DNA of 64,000 nt from Amycolatopsis nigrescens CSC17Ta-90 (GTDB lineage: Bacteria; Actinomycetota; Actinomycetes; Mycobacteriales; Pseudonocardiaceae). The position numbers and the translations under genes were made by a program. Below, in pieces: positions 24,557-34,835 of this stretch. Numbering within the stretch: position 1 is the stretch's first letter; the number at the start of each line of letters is the position of its first letter. The notes below the pieces were generated by a model, which saw nothing but the letters and a program-made list of their open reading frames with translations, ran no database searches and had not been told where the DNA came from. The stretch is from positions 2,551,746-2,615,745 of the forward strand of contig NZ_ARVW01000001.1 of NCBI RefSeq assembly GCF_000384315.1, in the 5' to 3' direction.

Positions 24557-26407
24557 TCAGTGAGCTGGGGTTATCCGCAGGGAAAAGCCGCCGTTACGGG
24601 TGACCGGCACGGTGAGCGTGCTGCCGGAATCGACCCGCTGGGTGCTGAACGTGAGCTTGCCGTCCGCGCCGTCCGTGTACAGCTCGGCATTCCACGCACC
24701 GGCCGGCAGGAAGCCGAGCCCGGTGCGCACCTGGCCCGCCTCGCCGGCGGTGATCGCGCCGACGTACCAGTCGCTCCCGGACCTCCGCGCCAGCACGGCC
24801 AGCCTGCCCGGATCGCCGTCCAGCAGCTTCGTCTCGTCCCACACGGTCGGCACGGCGCGGAGCAGCTGCTCGGCGAGCGGATACCGCGCGTACGTCGCCG
24901 GGCTGTCCGCGAAATGCTGGGCACCGGACTCGTAGACCACCGACAGCGCCAGCTCGGCGGCGTCGCTGTTCGGCCGCACCCCGCTGAAGGTGACCGGGGT
25001 GAAGTCCATCGGGCCGGTCAGGTTCCTGGTGAACGGCAGGGTCAGGTAGTGCTCGATCGGGAACGGCTCACGCCCCGGCTTCGGCCTGGTGCCCTCGGCC
25101 CCCTTCACCGCCTCCACCGACAGCACCTGCGGCCAGGTGCGCTCGGTGCCGCGCGGAATCGGCGCGCCGTGGAAGTTGAGCATCAGCCGGTACTTCGCAG
25201 AGGCCGCGAGCACCCCGTCGTACCAGCGCATCCGGTCCTGCCCGTCGGACTCCACGAAGTCGATCTTCAGCCCGACCACGCCCCAGTCGCGGTACTGCGC
25301 GAACAGCCGCTCCCGCTCGCTGTCGGTGTCCACCTGCTGCCAGCGCAGCCACAGCCAGATCGCGACGCCCCGCTGTCGGGCGTACTCCACCAGCTCCGGC
25401 ACCCAGGCCGCGTTCCAGCCCGAGTCGACCAGGCTGTACTCCCAGCCTTGTTTCGCCGCGTAGTCCACGTACTCCTTCTGCTTCTCCAGGCTGCCGGGGC
25501 TGCCCCCGTCCGCCCACCACGACCAGGCCGCCACCCCGGGCTTGATCCACGAGGTGTCCGCCACCTTCGACGGTTCGGCCAGATCGGTGACCAGGTCGCT
25601 CTCGGTGACCGTGGCCAGGTCGCCGACGATCATCGTGCGCCACGGCGTGGCCAGCGGCGCGGCGCTGGTCTCGGTGGGGTCGGGCAGGGTCAGCCGGAAC
25701 CGGCCCGGCGCCGAGCCGAGGGTCAGCCGCGAGCCGCCGTAGCGTCCGTCCAGATCGGACTCCAGAATGGACAGCCAGGAGTCGCCGACGTGGAACAGCG
25801 ACGGATAGCCGTACTCCGCGGGCTGCTGCTCCCCCACTTTCTTGTGCGCGTGCGCGCTCTCGTAGTCGCTGCGGCCGTTGTCGTAAGGCAGTAAAAAGGA
25901 ATCGGCCGACACCGGGACTGCGAACTCGGATGCCTCCCGCACCACGGTCACCCACTTCGGGCCCGGGAAGACATAGCGGTAGGCGACCCCGTCCGCGGCG
26001 ACCCGGAACACCACGTCCATCGGCTGGCCCCCGGCCCGCAGGTGCAAGGTGGTCTCGGCGGCGTCCAGGCTGTGCTCGAGCCGTCGGCCGGTCTTGGTCT
26101 GGTAGCTCTCCTGGACGTGACGCTGGGACATGCCGGCGAAGCTCAGGCCTGCGGTGAAGTCGCCGTGCGCGGTCTCCACCCCGAGCGCGGACCGCTCCAG
26201 CACGGTGGTCGCACCCCGGCGCACGCTCAACGTCAACCTGCCGTCGTCCAGCGACACCTGCGCCTCAGGCGTGCCGCCTGCCCGCGCGGAAACCCCGGGC
26301 GCGCTCAACGTCCAGCTCTCCGCCGGACTCGCCTGCCCGCTATCCGGCACCCCCACCAACACCGCCCCCACCACCACCGCACACCCGAACATCACACGTT
26401 CCTTCAT
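24557..26407 (-). CDS. secreted glycoside hydrolase family 97 protein (alpha-glucosidase/galactosidase type)
   Basis: An exported hydrolase of 616 residues with signal peptide MFGCAVVVGAVLVGVPDSGQASPA. An N-terminal beta-domain carries APGVSARAGGTPEAQVSLDDGRLTL. The catalytic barrel has AAWSWWADGGSPGSLEKQKEYVDYA, YSLVDSGWN, GLKIDFVESDGQ and LNFHGAPIPRGTERTWPQVLSVEAVKGAEG. The Asp in KIDF sits where retaining GH97 enzymes have their nucleophile; inverting SusB-type enzymes have Gly there. An alpha-galactosidase-like retaining activity is therefore more likely, though this is inference. ATG 26407 follows AAGGA by six bases. It is flanked by a family B palindrome (3') and a family A palindrome (5'), suggesting an inserted accessory gene. 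Confidence 0.9.
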   Translation of the reverse strand: MKERVMFGCAVVVGAVLVGVPDSGQASPAESWTLSAPGVSARAGGTPEAQVSLDDGRLTLSVRRGATTVLERSALGVETAHGDFTAGLSFAGMSQRHVQESYQTKTGRRLEHSLDAAETTLHLRAGGQPMDVVFRVAADGVAYRYVFPGPKWVTVVREASEFAVPVSADSFLLPYDNGRSDYESAHAHKKVGEQQPAEYGYPSLFHVGDSWLSILESDLDGRYGGSRLTLGSAPGRFRLTLPDPTETSAAPLATPWRTMIVGDLATVTESDLVTDLAEPSKVADTSWIKPGVAAWSWWADGGSPGSLEKQKEYVDYAAKQGWEYSLVDSGWNAAWVPELVEYARQRGVAIWLWLRWQQVDTDSERERLFAQYRDWGVVGLKIDFVESDGQDRMRWYDGVLAASAKYRLMLNFHGAPIPRGTERTWPQVLSVEAVKGAEGTRPKPGREPFPIEHYLTLPFTRNLTGPMDFTPVTFSGVRPNSDAAELALSVVYESGAQHFADSPATYARYPLAEQLLRAVPTVWDETKLLDGDPGRLAVLARRSGSDWYVGAITAGEAGQVRTGLGFLPAGAWNAELYTDGADGKLTFSTQRVDSGSTLTVPVTRNGGFSLRITPAH

Positions 26408-26432
26408 CCACATTCCTTCCCATGCAGGTCAA

Positions 26433-26478
26433 CGGTCGTGAGTGAAAAGTGTTGCCAGGGCAACACTTTTCACTCACG
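26433..26478. repeat. family A intergenic palindrome, copy 3
   Basis: Perfect 22-bp arms (26433-26454, 26457-26478) with 2 bases between. It lies 25 bases upstream of the GH97 start and overlaps the stop of the small doubtful ORF at 26474. Confidence 0.92.
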
Positions 26479-26785
26479 ACAAGGTCAGGAGCGGCGCGAA
26501 TGTCCACAACGGACGAATGCCCGCGGCCCGCAGCGAACGGGTGGCCCGCACGAAAGCGTGGAGTTCGAGTTCACTCTTTTCGGTGATCATGGCGTCGTGC
26601 GGCGGGCTTGCCGCCGCACCGGGCACCGGACCGTCCGATGTGGCCTGCACCACCCGGCCGCCGAACAGACCACGCTGCGGGAAACCACTCGACTCGGGCA
26701 TCCACCACTCCCTTGAGGCCAGCACCGGACGACATCGCGATAGATCGGATGTATAGCCCGAACCTGAAGATATGAGGTGCACCAC
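26474..26785 (-). CDS. doubtful small hypothetical protein or gene remnant
   Basis: A 103-codon frame from ATG 26785 to a TGA inside the palindrome arm. Its spacing WWMPESSGFP...GGRVVQATSDGPVPG...ITEKSELELHAFVRATR faintly recalls DUF397-type proteins (a W-S motif, a VxVA-like strand, a C-terminal F..F), but the match is weak and I do not rely on it. No RBS is clear and codon use is less biased than in neighbours. It could be a decayed gene or no gene at all. Confidence 0.25.
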   Translation of the reverse strand: MVHLISSGSGYTSDLSRCRPVLASREWWMPESSGFPQRGLFGGRVVQATSDGPVPGAAASPPHDAMITEKSELELHAFVRATRSLRAAGIRPLWTFAPLLTLS

Positions 26786-26899
26786 AAACCGTCAACAATA
26801 CCCAGCAACCACCAGCCAAATGGCCGATCTACACCCAGGACGGCGGACGTACGGACGACGACCCACTGCTGCGGTCGGCGTAAAGATCGGATGTACAGC
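26742..26899. repeat. pair of direct repeats in a gene-poor region
   Basis: AGATCGGATGTATAGC (26742-26757) and AGATCGGATGTACAGC (26884-26899) differ at one position and lie 142 bases apart. The whole stretch 26479-27158 upstream of sdhC contains no convincing gene. The repeats might be regulatory sites or traces of a duplication. Nothing else is recognised here apart from GC-rich spacer. Confidence 0.45.
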
Positions 26900-27158
26900 G
26901 GGTTCGGCGGCGGAACACCGCCGACAGCCATGTGACCTGGCACGCACCGGCCGGGCACGGCGTGTCTCGTCCATCACAGAGACCACACCGAGGTTCGGTG
27001 GCGCGGCGCGAGCGGGTTTAGCATCCTTTCATCCACGCTCGATGACCGTGAAACTCGGCACCGTCGCCGGAAGTCCCCTGTGGACTCCAGGCCCCGGGCT
27101 GCGCACGCACAAGGTCAACCGGGCACTGTTCAGCCATGACGTTGGAGGCCGTTCACCG

Positions 27159-27605
27159 ATGTCCACCACGGCTAGCACCGCAGAAGACGCGGGCGCGAGC
27201 GATCGGGCGGGTGCCTCTCGCCGGAACGGGACCTTCTACCGGGGCGATCCCGGTATGTGGTCCTGGGTCCTGCACCGGATCACCGGTGTGCTCACGTTCT
27301 TCTTCCTTTTCGTGCACGTGCTCGACACCGCGCTGGTGCGGGTCTCGCCCAGCACCTACAACGAGGTCATCGAGACCTACAAGACCCCGATCGTGAACCT
27401 GCTGGAGGTCGGGCTCGTCGGCGCGGTGCTCTACCACGCGTTGAACGGAATCCGGGTGATGCTGGTCGACTTCTGGTCGAAGGGGCCCCAGTACCAGCGC
27501 CCCATGCTGTGGGGAATCGTCGCGATCTGGGTGGCCGTGATGGGCCCGGGCACCTACTTCATGCTGGAGCGGACCGTCTCCACGATGTTCGGAGGTGGCA
27601 GCTGA
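27159..27605 (+). CDS. sdhC: succinate dehydrogenase cytochrome b556 subunit
   Basis: Membrane anchor subunit C of respiratory complex II, 148 residues with three membrane helices. The family motif HRITG (39-43) lies at the start of helix 1, and YHALNGIRVMLVDF (92-105) contains the likely haem-ligand His93. The ATG at 27159 follows GGAGG; an open frame upstream to 26772 has no RBS or homology. It is first of four genes, and the sdhD start overlaps its stop (TGATG). Confidence 0.93.
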   Translation: MSTTASTAEDAGASDRAGASRRNGTFYRGDPGMWSWVLHRITGVLTFFFLFVHVLDTALVRVSPSTYNEVIETYKTPIVNLLEVGLVGAVLYHALNGIRVMLVDFWSKGPQYQRPMLWGIVAIWVAVMGPGTYFMLERTVSTMFGGGS

Positions 27606-28024
27606 TGACCAACCCCGCCCTCCCGCTGGACAAACCGCGCTCCCCGCGGCGCCCGGCCGCCCGGCGCAGCAACTTCGAGCTCTACAGCTGGCTGTTCATG
27701 CGGCTGTCCGGACTGGCGCTGGTCATCCTGGTGCTCGGCCACCTGCTGATCATGAATATCCTGGACGGCGGCGTGCACCGGATCAACTGGGGCTTCGTGG
27801 CCGGCCGCTGGGCGTCCCCGTTCTGGCAGTTCTGGGACCTGTCGATGCTGTGGCTCGCCCAGCTGCACGGCGGCAACGGGCTGCGCACGATCATCGACGA
27901 CTACGCCCGCAAGGACGTCACCCGGTTCTGGCTGAAGATCGTGCTCTACGTCTCGATGGTGCTGATCCTCGCCGTGGGCACGATGGTGATCTTCACCTTC
28001 GACCCGAACATGACCGCCGACTGA
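27605..28024 (+). CDS. sdhD: succinate dehydrogenase membrane anchor subunit
   Basis: Membrane anchor subunit D, 139 residues with three hydrophobic helices: SWLFMRLSGLALVILVLGHLLIM, the stretch after INWGFVAGRW, and the last, FWLKIVLYVSMVLILAVGTMVIF. The HGGNGLRTIIDDY motif corresponds to the quinone/haem-side conserved loop, and the GHLLIMNI His may ligate haem. The start overlaps the sdhC stop by one base. sdhA follows after 31 bases with its own RBS. Confidence 0.92.
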   Translation: MTNPALPLDKPRSPRRPAARRSNFELYSWLFMRLSGLALVILVLGHLLIMNILDGGVHRINWGFVAGRWASPFWQFWDLSMLWLAQLHGGNGLRTIIDDYARKDVTRFWLKIVLYVSMVLILAVGTMVIFTFDPNMTAD

Positions 28025-28055
28025 GCCTCCTGTAGCCCACCACCTCGGAGTTTTC

Positions 28056-29845
<1,790 letters not shown>

Positions 29846-29846
<1 letters not shown>

Positions 29847-30616
29847 TGACCGCTATTGCACCCAGCACCTCCAAGGTTCCGGTGGTCGCGCCGGACGAGG
29901 TCATGATCACGGTCAAGATCCTCCGGTACAACCCGGAACAGGACTCGGAACCGCACTGGGAGGCCTACGAGGTCCCGGCGCTGCCCACCGACCGAGTGCT
30001 GAACCTGTTGATGTACATCAAGAACTACGTGGACGGCACGCTGTCGTTCCGGCGTTCCTGCGCGCACGGCATCTGCGGTTCGGACGCCATGCAGATCAAC
30101 GGGATCAACCGGCTCGCCTGCAAGGTGCTGGTCAAGGACATGATCAGCAAAGAGGGTAAGCAGGCCACGGTCACCATCGCGCCGATCAAGGGTCTGACCA
30201 CGATGAAGGATCTCTATGTCGACATGGAGCCCTTCTTCGAGGCATTCCGCGCGGTGAAACCGTACCTGATCGCCTACGGCAACGAGCCGACCCGCGAGCG
30301 CGTCCAGTCGCAGGCGGACCGCGAGCGTTTCGACGACACGACGAAGTGCATCCTCTGTGCGTGCTGTACGTCTTCCTGCCCGGTCTACTGGAACGACGGC
30401 TCGTACTTCGGCCCCGCCGCCATCGTCAACGCGCACCGCTTCATCTTCGACTCGCGCGACGAGGGCTCCGAAGAACGGCTCGACATCCTGAACGACTCCG
30501 AAGGCGTGTGGCGCTGCCGCACCACCTTCAACTGCACCGACGCCTGCCCCCGCGGCATCCAGGTCACCAAGGCCATCCAAGAAGTCAAACGCGCCCTCCT
30601 CTTCAAACGCGTCTAG
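29846..30616 (+). CDS. sdhB: succinate dehydrogenase iron-sulfur subunit
   Basis: The electron-transfer subunit of complex II, 256 residues with three clusters. The 2Fe-2S site is C72/C77/D80/C92 in RRSCAHGICGSDAMQ and LACKV. The 4Fe-4S site is CILCACCTSSCP (from C168). The 3Fe-4S site is CRTTFNCTDACPRGI (near C224-C234). All expected ligands are present, including the Asp that replaces a Cys in the first cluster, as in E. coli. It is the last gene of sdhCDAB; a family B palindrome begins 17 bases after the stop. Confidence 0.97.
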
Positions 30617-30633
30617 CTTTTTGTTGATGCAGC

Positions 30634-30676
30634 GAAGGCCACCTTGCCTACCTTGAAGGTAGGCAAGGTGGCCTTC
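30634..30676. repeat. family B intergenic palindrome, copy 3
   Basis: Perfect 21-bp arms (30634-30654, 30656-30676) with one base between. It lies between convergent sdhB and the AbiEi-like gene, and its edge provides the TGA stop of the latter (30675-30677). Confidence 0.92.
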
Positions 30677-31637
30677 ACGGACAGCTGGCGAAGTAGACTT
30701 GTGGGCGTGGGCGAGCGGCGGCCGTGAGGTAAGCCGCTTCGAGTTTTCGCAGCACGGCCTCAGGGTTATCGCGCAACTCTGTGGGCAAGGTCGGAACCAC
30801 GGTGACACCAGCAATAGCGTAGCGCGCATTTCGCTCCTGCGTCCGCGCATACTCGGCTCGGTAAAAGTGAAAGTCCAGGGAATCGATCTCCCAGGCAAGC
30901 GCAATGTCATCCCACCAGGCGTCCGGGCAGCCGATATACTCACCGTCCGGCCCATAAATATTTGTGTTCCAATGAGTTGGCGGCGTCCGCATGTTCTTGC
31001 TCAGGTCTAGAGCTCGCACCTCCGCCACTGAGCGGAGTTCCTGCACTTCAGCCAATATGCGGCGCGGAATGGCAGTCCCACGCCGGCTACCGGTATTGAG
31101 TTCGCGGACCAGAGCCTTGGGCGAGCAGCGGCCTCGCTGAATGGCTTCGATCAGCAGGGCAGCCACCGGCTCGGTTGCCCGCATTCGGCGCACAGCATCG
31201 GTTGTCGCGCGCACCAACGGGGCCAGCGGGACTCCGTCTTTCTTCACCTCCTCAGGCAGATAAATTGTGCGCTCAACGGTGAGGAACTCGCTACTCTGTA
31301 GCTTGTGCTCATGCGGTACCAGTACATGCATACCTGCATATGCAGGCAGCGCACCGCTCCTTAAGCCATGTCTTCGGCATGCCTCGACCGCCGTGATCAA
31401 AGCTTGAGGACCAGAAAAGAGTAATGCCGCCGCGACCCGTTGATCCAGCGTCGGCTCAGCCCTGCTCATCAAGATGACACCGGGCAGCAGGCGCCGCCAC
31501 GGTCCACCAGGCAGGCATCGTTGATAGATTGTTTTGCTGGGCATACCGAGCGATTCCAGTGTGGCAGCCTTGATGACACCCAGCTGGCTGCGCTCGGTAA
31601 GCAGCTCCGGGTAGTCCGCCCATCGTCCTCTCTTCAC
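30675..31637 (-). CDS. AbiEi-antitoxin-like protein with C-terminal DUF559-like nuclease domain
   Basis: A 320-residue protein. The N-terminal region, SQLGVIKAATLESLGMPSKTIYQRCLPGGPWRRLLPGVILM (18-58), has the winged-helix plan of AbiEi-type antitoxin domains (HTH, then a GpW..l.pGvy strand). The C-terminal part has P238-D239 then E250-I-D252-S (PDAWWDDIALAWEIDS), followed by RTQERNARYAIAGVTVV. This matches the PD-(D/E)xK layout of DUF559-type nucleases. No AbiEii toxin is adjacent. Codon use is visibly AT-richer than in neighbours, suggesting transfer. It is bracketed by family B palindromes at 30634 and 31731. A role in DNA handling or defence is inferred, not shown. Confidence 0.75.
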   Translation of the reverse strand: MKRGRWADYPELLTERSQLGVIKAATLESLGMPSKTIYQRCLPGGPWRRLLPGVILMSRAEPTLDQRVAAALLFSGPQALITAVEACRRHGLRSGALPAYAGMHVLVPHEHKLQSSEFLTVERTIYLPEEVKKDGVPLAPLVRATTDAVRRMRATEPVAALLIEAIQRGRCSPKALVRELNTGSRRGTAIPRRILAEVQELRSVAEVRALDLSKNMRTPPTHWNTNIYGPDGEYIGCPDAWWDDIALAWEIDSLDFHFYRAEYARTQERNARYAIAGVTVVPTLPTELRDNPEAVLRKLEAAYLTAAARPRPQVYFASCP

Positions 31638-31690
31638 GAAGCCATAGTCGGCAAATTCTTCTACTCACCGCCACCCCCACTTCGCCAACC

Positions 31691-31718
31691 TGTGGATAAC
31701 CCTCCCAGTGTGGATAAC
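31691..31718 (-). promoter_or_regulatory. two perfect DnaA-box sequences upstream of the AbiEi-like gene
   Basis: TGTGGATAAC occurs at 31691-31700 and 31709-31718, an 18-base period. On the minus strand each reads TTATCCACA, the consensus DnaA box. They lie 54-81 bases upstream of the AbiEi-like start codon. Two consensus 9-mers so close are unexpected in such GC-rich DNA. Confidence 0.55.
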
Positions 31719-31730
31719 TCCTCCGAAAAT

Positions 31731-31781
31731 CCGTGAAGGCCACCTTGCCTACCTTGAAGGTAGTTAAGGTGGCCTTCACGG
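31731..31781. repeat. family B intergenic palindrome, copy 4
   Basis: 25-bp arms (31731-31755, 31757-31781) with two adjacent mismatches (GC opposite TT). It lies 17 bases past the subtilase stop at 31799. Confidence 0.9.
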
Positions 31782-31798
31782 ACAAAAGGAAGGGGCAG

Positions 31799-33187
31799 TT
31801 AGAGGACGGCGGTGAGGGCGTTGACGCGGCCGTGGCCGTAGTGGGAGTTGCGGGACGGGGAGCCGGTGCAGGTCGGGTCGGGACCGCAGGGGACGGGGTC
31901 GGCCTGGCGTTCCAGGAGTGACGTGAGAACGCGCGGGGACGCGTGGCGGTGGGTGCTGGCCAGTAGCGCGGCGACGCCGGCGACGTGTGGGGAGGCCATG
32001 GACGTGCCGCACTTGGTGCCGTAGCCGCCACCGACCACAGTGGACAGTGGACAGCCGGCGCCCTCGCCGGGCGGGGGTAGCTGGGCCCGGTCACCGCCGG
32101 GCGCGGTCACGTCGATCGCACCGCGGCCGTAGTTGCTGTACGACGATTTCGTGCCGGCGTAACCGATCGCGGAAACGGTCACCACGCCATCGAGGCCGCC
32201 GGGCAGGATCGCGCAGCTGCGGTCCACCGGATGCGGCCGGTTCGGGTCGGTGGTCTGCGCCGGGATGTCGAAGGCGCTGTTGCCGGCCGCGGCCACGTTC
32301 AGCGCGCCCTTGCCGGTCGAGTAGGCCACCGCGCGCCGGACGGCCTCGTAGGCGGCGGCGTCACCGGGCTCCTTCGAGCAGTAGAACATCCCGGGATCGA
32401 CGTAGTAGCTGCTGTTGGTCACCTCGAAACCGTGCCGAGCGGACCACATGAACCCGCACACCGCCGACTCCGGGAAGATGAGCCCCTCGTCGTTGACCAC
32501 CTTCACCGCGGCCAGCCGAACGCCGGGCGCGACACCGGTGAAGCCGCGGGCCGTGTCCTGCCCTGCGATCGTGCCGGCGACATGGGTGCCGTGGTCCGAT
32601 GTGGTCGGCGCCCACGAGGACGGCGTGGGGTCCGCCGCACCGGTGAGACAGCCGGCCGAAGCGGCCGGGTCGAGGGCGCCCTTCAGTGCCGGATGCGTCG
32701 GCTCGATCCCGGAGTCGATCACCCCGACGGTCACCGAGCGGCTGCCCGGATTGACCTCGTTCGCCTCCGGCGCCTGAATCGCCCGCATATCCCACTGCTG
32801 CGCGCCGAGGTCGTCGGCGGCACTCACCTCGGTGGTCCGCTCGACGTCCCGCAGGTCGGCCCGCGCCGACGTTGCCTCGGCGACGTCCTTGCCGGCCGAG
32901 TACGCCCGGTAAACACCGACCTTCTCCGCGAAATCCTGATTGCGCGAAGTGGCGACGGCGACCCCGATCTCCGGGTAGTAGGCGGTTTTCGTCCCGCACT
33001 TCTGCCGAAGTTCCGAATCCACCAGGTGCTCCGGGGTGCGCTGGTGGTACAGCACGACGTAGCTGTACTCCGCACTCGCCTGGTCACAGCTCGGCGCCGC
33101 GGCCGCCGACGGCGACACCAGCAGTCCGCCGGCCGTCACCGCCAAGGCCGTGGCCGCCGGGATCAGCAGTCGTTTCATCCGGGACAT
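31799..33187 (-). CDS. secreted subtilisin-like serine protease (S8)
   Basis: An exported protease of 462 residues. It has a signal peptide with basic start MSRMKRLL and hydrophobic core to SAAAAPS, then an inhibitor-like propeptide region to about residue 125. The catalytic domain has Asp158 (VGVIDSG), His199 (DHGTHVAG), oxyanion Asn303 (AAAGNSA) and Ser396 (GTSMASPHVAG). Six or more cysteines suggest disulfides. ATG 33187 is chosen because GGAGG lies five bases upstream. It ends with VNALTAVL without a C-terminal membrane anchor, so it is not mycosin-like and is probably released or wall-associated. Confidence 0.92.
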   Translation of the reverse strand: MSRMKRLLIPAATALAVTAGGLLVSPSAAAAPSCDQASAEYSYVVLYHQRTPEHLVDSELRQKCGTKTAYYPEIGVAVATSRNQDFAEKVGVYRAYSAGKDVAEATSARADLRDVERTTEVSAADDLGAQQWDMRAIQAPEANEVNPGSRSVTVGVIDSGIEPTHPALKGALDPAASAGCLTGAADPTPSSWAPTTSDHGTHVAGTIAGQDTARGFTGVAPGVRLAAVKVVNDEGLIFPESAVCGFMWSARHGFEVTNSSYYVDPGMFYCSKEPGDAAAYEAVRRAVAYSTGKGALNVAAAGNSAFDIPAQTTDPNRPHPVDRSCAILPGGLDGVVTVSAIGYAGTKSSYSNYGRGAIDVTAPGGDRAQLPPPGEGAGCPLSTVVGGGYGTKCGTSMASPHVAGVAALLASTHRHASPRVLTSLLERQADPVPCGPDPTCTGSPSRNSHYGHGRVNALTAVL

Positions 33188-33280
33188 CCCCACCTCCGTG
33201 CACCGTGAGCGCTCTTCGCTGGCGAGAACGTTAGGCAACCGGATGACCGCGCGCCGCCCCCGTTCGGGGCAACACGAGCC

Positions 33281-33502
33281 TCAGTTCCGCGCGCGAAGGC
33301 CTCGCCAGCCGAGCACCCCGATCACGGTGCCGAGCACGAACGACACCACAGTCAGTACCGCGTGCACGACAAAATACGCGGTCGGTGAGCCGTCCGGCGC
33401 CCATGCCTGGTCGCTTTCCCAAAGATTCTTGGCGAAGGTAATCCAAATGATCCAAGACCACACGCCGAAGGCCAGCAGGAACAACGAGACACGCCGGGAC
33501 AT
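33281..33502 (-). CDS. small membrane protein, SCO4848-like
   Basis: A 73-residue protein with two membrane helices (RRVSLFLLAFGVWSWIIWITFAKNLW and FVVHAVLTVVSFVLGTVIGVLGWRGL). The sequence pattern and its place beside a D-Ala-D-Ala carboxypeptidase gene match the SCO4848 family, found next to a carboxypeptidase gene in streptomycetes. Function is unknown; the conserved pairing suggests a cell-envelope role. It is divergent from the carboxypeptidase with a 76-base spacer. Confidence 0.85.
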   Translation of the reverse strand: MSRRVSLFLLAFGVWSWIIWITFAKNLWESDQAWAPDGSPTAYFVVHAVLTVVSFVLGTVIGVLGWRGLRARN

Positions 33503-33578
33503 GCGCCGATTATCCCCTGCCGGGTCAGGTCGGGCGATGCGCCTCAGCGGAAGGGATCGCTTCAGCTAGCCTGCTCGA

Positions 33579-34835
33579 GTGCCCAGCGCTACTCGTCGCT
33601 CGCTTTCGGTTGTCGTTACTGCCATGTTGTCCGGTTTGCTCGCCTTGACGGCGGCACCGGTCGCCGTGGCCGCGCCGCCGGTGACCACACCGCCGACGCA
33701 GCCGTCGCCCTGCGCATACAGAGAACTGCCGCCGCCTCCGGTCGACACCTCGGAGAGGCCGGCGCCCGGCCAGCAGGAGCCCCGCCCGCTGCCGGTGCCG
33801 GACAAGCCGCTCGGCGGGGACCGGATGTCCGACTGCGGGGTGGTCCTGCCGCCGAAGGCGCTCAACCCGCCCGAGAACAATGCACACTCCTGGGTGATTC
33901 AGGACCTGGACAGCGGAGACGTGCTCGCGGCCAAGGACCCGCACGCCAGGCAGCGCCCGGCCTCACTGATCAAGACCCTGCTCGCGCTGGTCGTGGTCAA
34001 GGAGCTGAAGCCGGACCAGGTGGTCACGGTGACCGCCGAGGACGCCAGCCAGGAATGCACCTGCGTCGGCATCGTCGCCGGCGGCCGCTACACCGTCGAC
34101 CAGCTGCTGCACGGCTTGCTGATGCACTCCGGCAACGACGTGGCGCACGCCTTCGCGACCGCGCTCGGCGGCGTGCCCGCGGCGGTGCAGAAGATGAACA
34201 AGCTGGCCGCGGCGATCGGCGCGAACGACACCAGGGCGGCCACGCCGTCCGGCCTCGACGGCCCCGGGATGTCCACCTCCGCCTACGACCTGAGCCTGAT
34301 CTTCAACCAGGCGATGAAGCAGCCGGAGTTCGCCAAGGCGGTGGGCACCAGGCAGTTCGAGTTCCCCGGTTTCGGGGACAAGCCGGCGTTCCCGATCTAC
34401 AACGACAACAAGCTGCTCAGCCAGTACCCGGGGTTCCTCGGCGGCAAGACCGGGTTCACCGACGACGCCAGGCACACCTACGTCGGCGGCGCCGCGCAGA
34501 ACGGCAGGAAGCTCGCCGTGGTGATGCTGCGCGCGGAGCAGCAGCCGGCCCGGGTCTCCGACCAGGCGGCGAAACTGCTCGACTACGGTTTCGCGCTGGC
34601 CAAGGCCGGCACGAAACCGGTCGGCCAGATCGTCCGGGTGCCCGTCCCCGAACCGGCGCTGGCCGGTGCCGGGCCGGACCTGAACAGCGGCGACAACGCG
34701 AACACCGGCACCGGGGCCGGCGCGGACGACCCGTTCGGCACCACCGGCTGGATCCTCACCCTGGTCGTCGCGCTGATCATCGGCGCCGGCTTCGTCATCG
34801 GTCACCGCCGGAAGCAGGCGGCTGAGCGGTCCTGA
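33579..34835 (+). CDS. D-alanyl-D-alanine carboxypeptidase (S11, class C-type PBP)
   Basis: Trims the terminal D-Ala of peptidoglycan stem peptides outside the membrane. The 418-residue protein has a signal peptide (to about AVAAPP), a Pro-rich linker, and the penicillin-binding triad S129-x-x-K132 (ASLIK), S184-G-N186 (MHSGNDVAHA) and K290-T-G292 (GGKTGFTDDARHT). A C-terminal membrane helix, TGWILTLVVALIIGAGFVIG, with a basic tail is typical of actinobacterial DacB homologues. The start is GTG 33579. The last 41 bases overlap the oppositely oriented MFS gene. Its counterpart in M. tuberculosis is dacB1 (Rv3330). Confidence 0.94.
   Translation: MPSATRRSLSVVVTAMLSGLLALTAAPVAVAAPPVTTPPTQPSPCAYRELPPPPVDTSERPAPGQQEPRPLPVPDKPLGGDRMSDCGVVLPPKALNPPENNAHSWVIQDLDSGDVLAAKDPHARQRPASLIKTLLALVVVKELKPDQVVTVTAEDASQECTCVGIVAGGRYTVDQLLHGLLMHSGNDVAHAFATALGGVPAAVQKMNKLAAAIGANDTRAATPSGLDGPGMSTSAYDLSLIFNQAMKQPEFAKAVGTRQFEFPGFGDKPAFPIYNDNKLLSQYPGFLGGKTGFTDDARHTYVGGAAQNGRKLAVVMLRAEQQPARVSDQAAKLLDYGFALAKAGTKPVGQIVRVPVPEPALAGAGPDLNSGDNANTGTGAGADDPFGTTGWILTLVVALIIGAGFVIGHRRKQAAERS

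Noticed and set aside
26442..26756. 104-codon + strand frame opposite the doubtful 26474 ORF
   Set aside because: It begins inside the palindrome arm, has no RBS and shows no family pattern.
31691..31718. Chromosomal replication origin
   Set aside because: Only two DnaA boxes, no dnaA/dnaN/rpmH genes and no AT-rich unwinding element; reported only as DnaA boxes.
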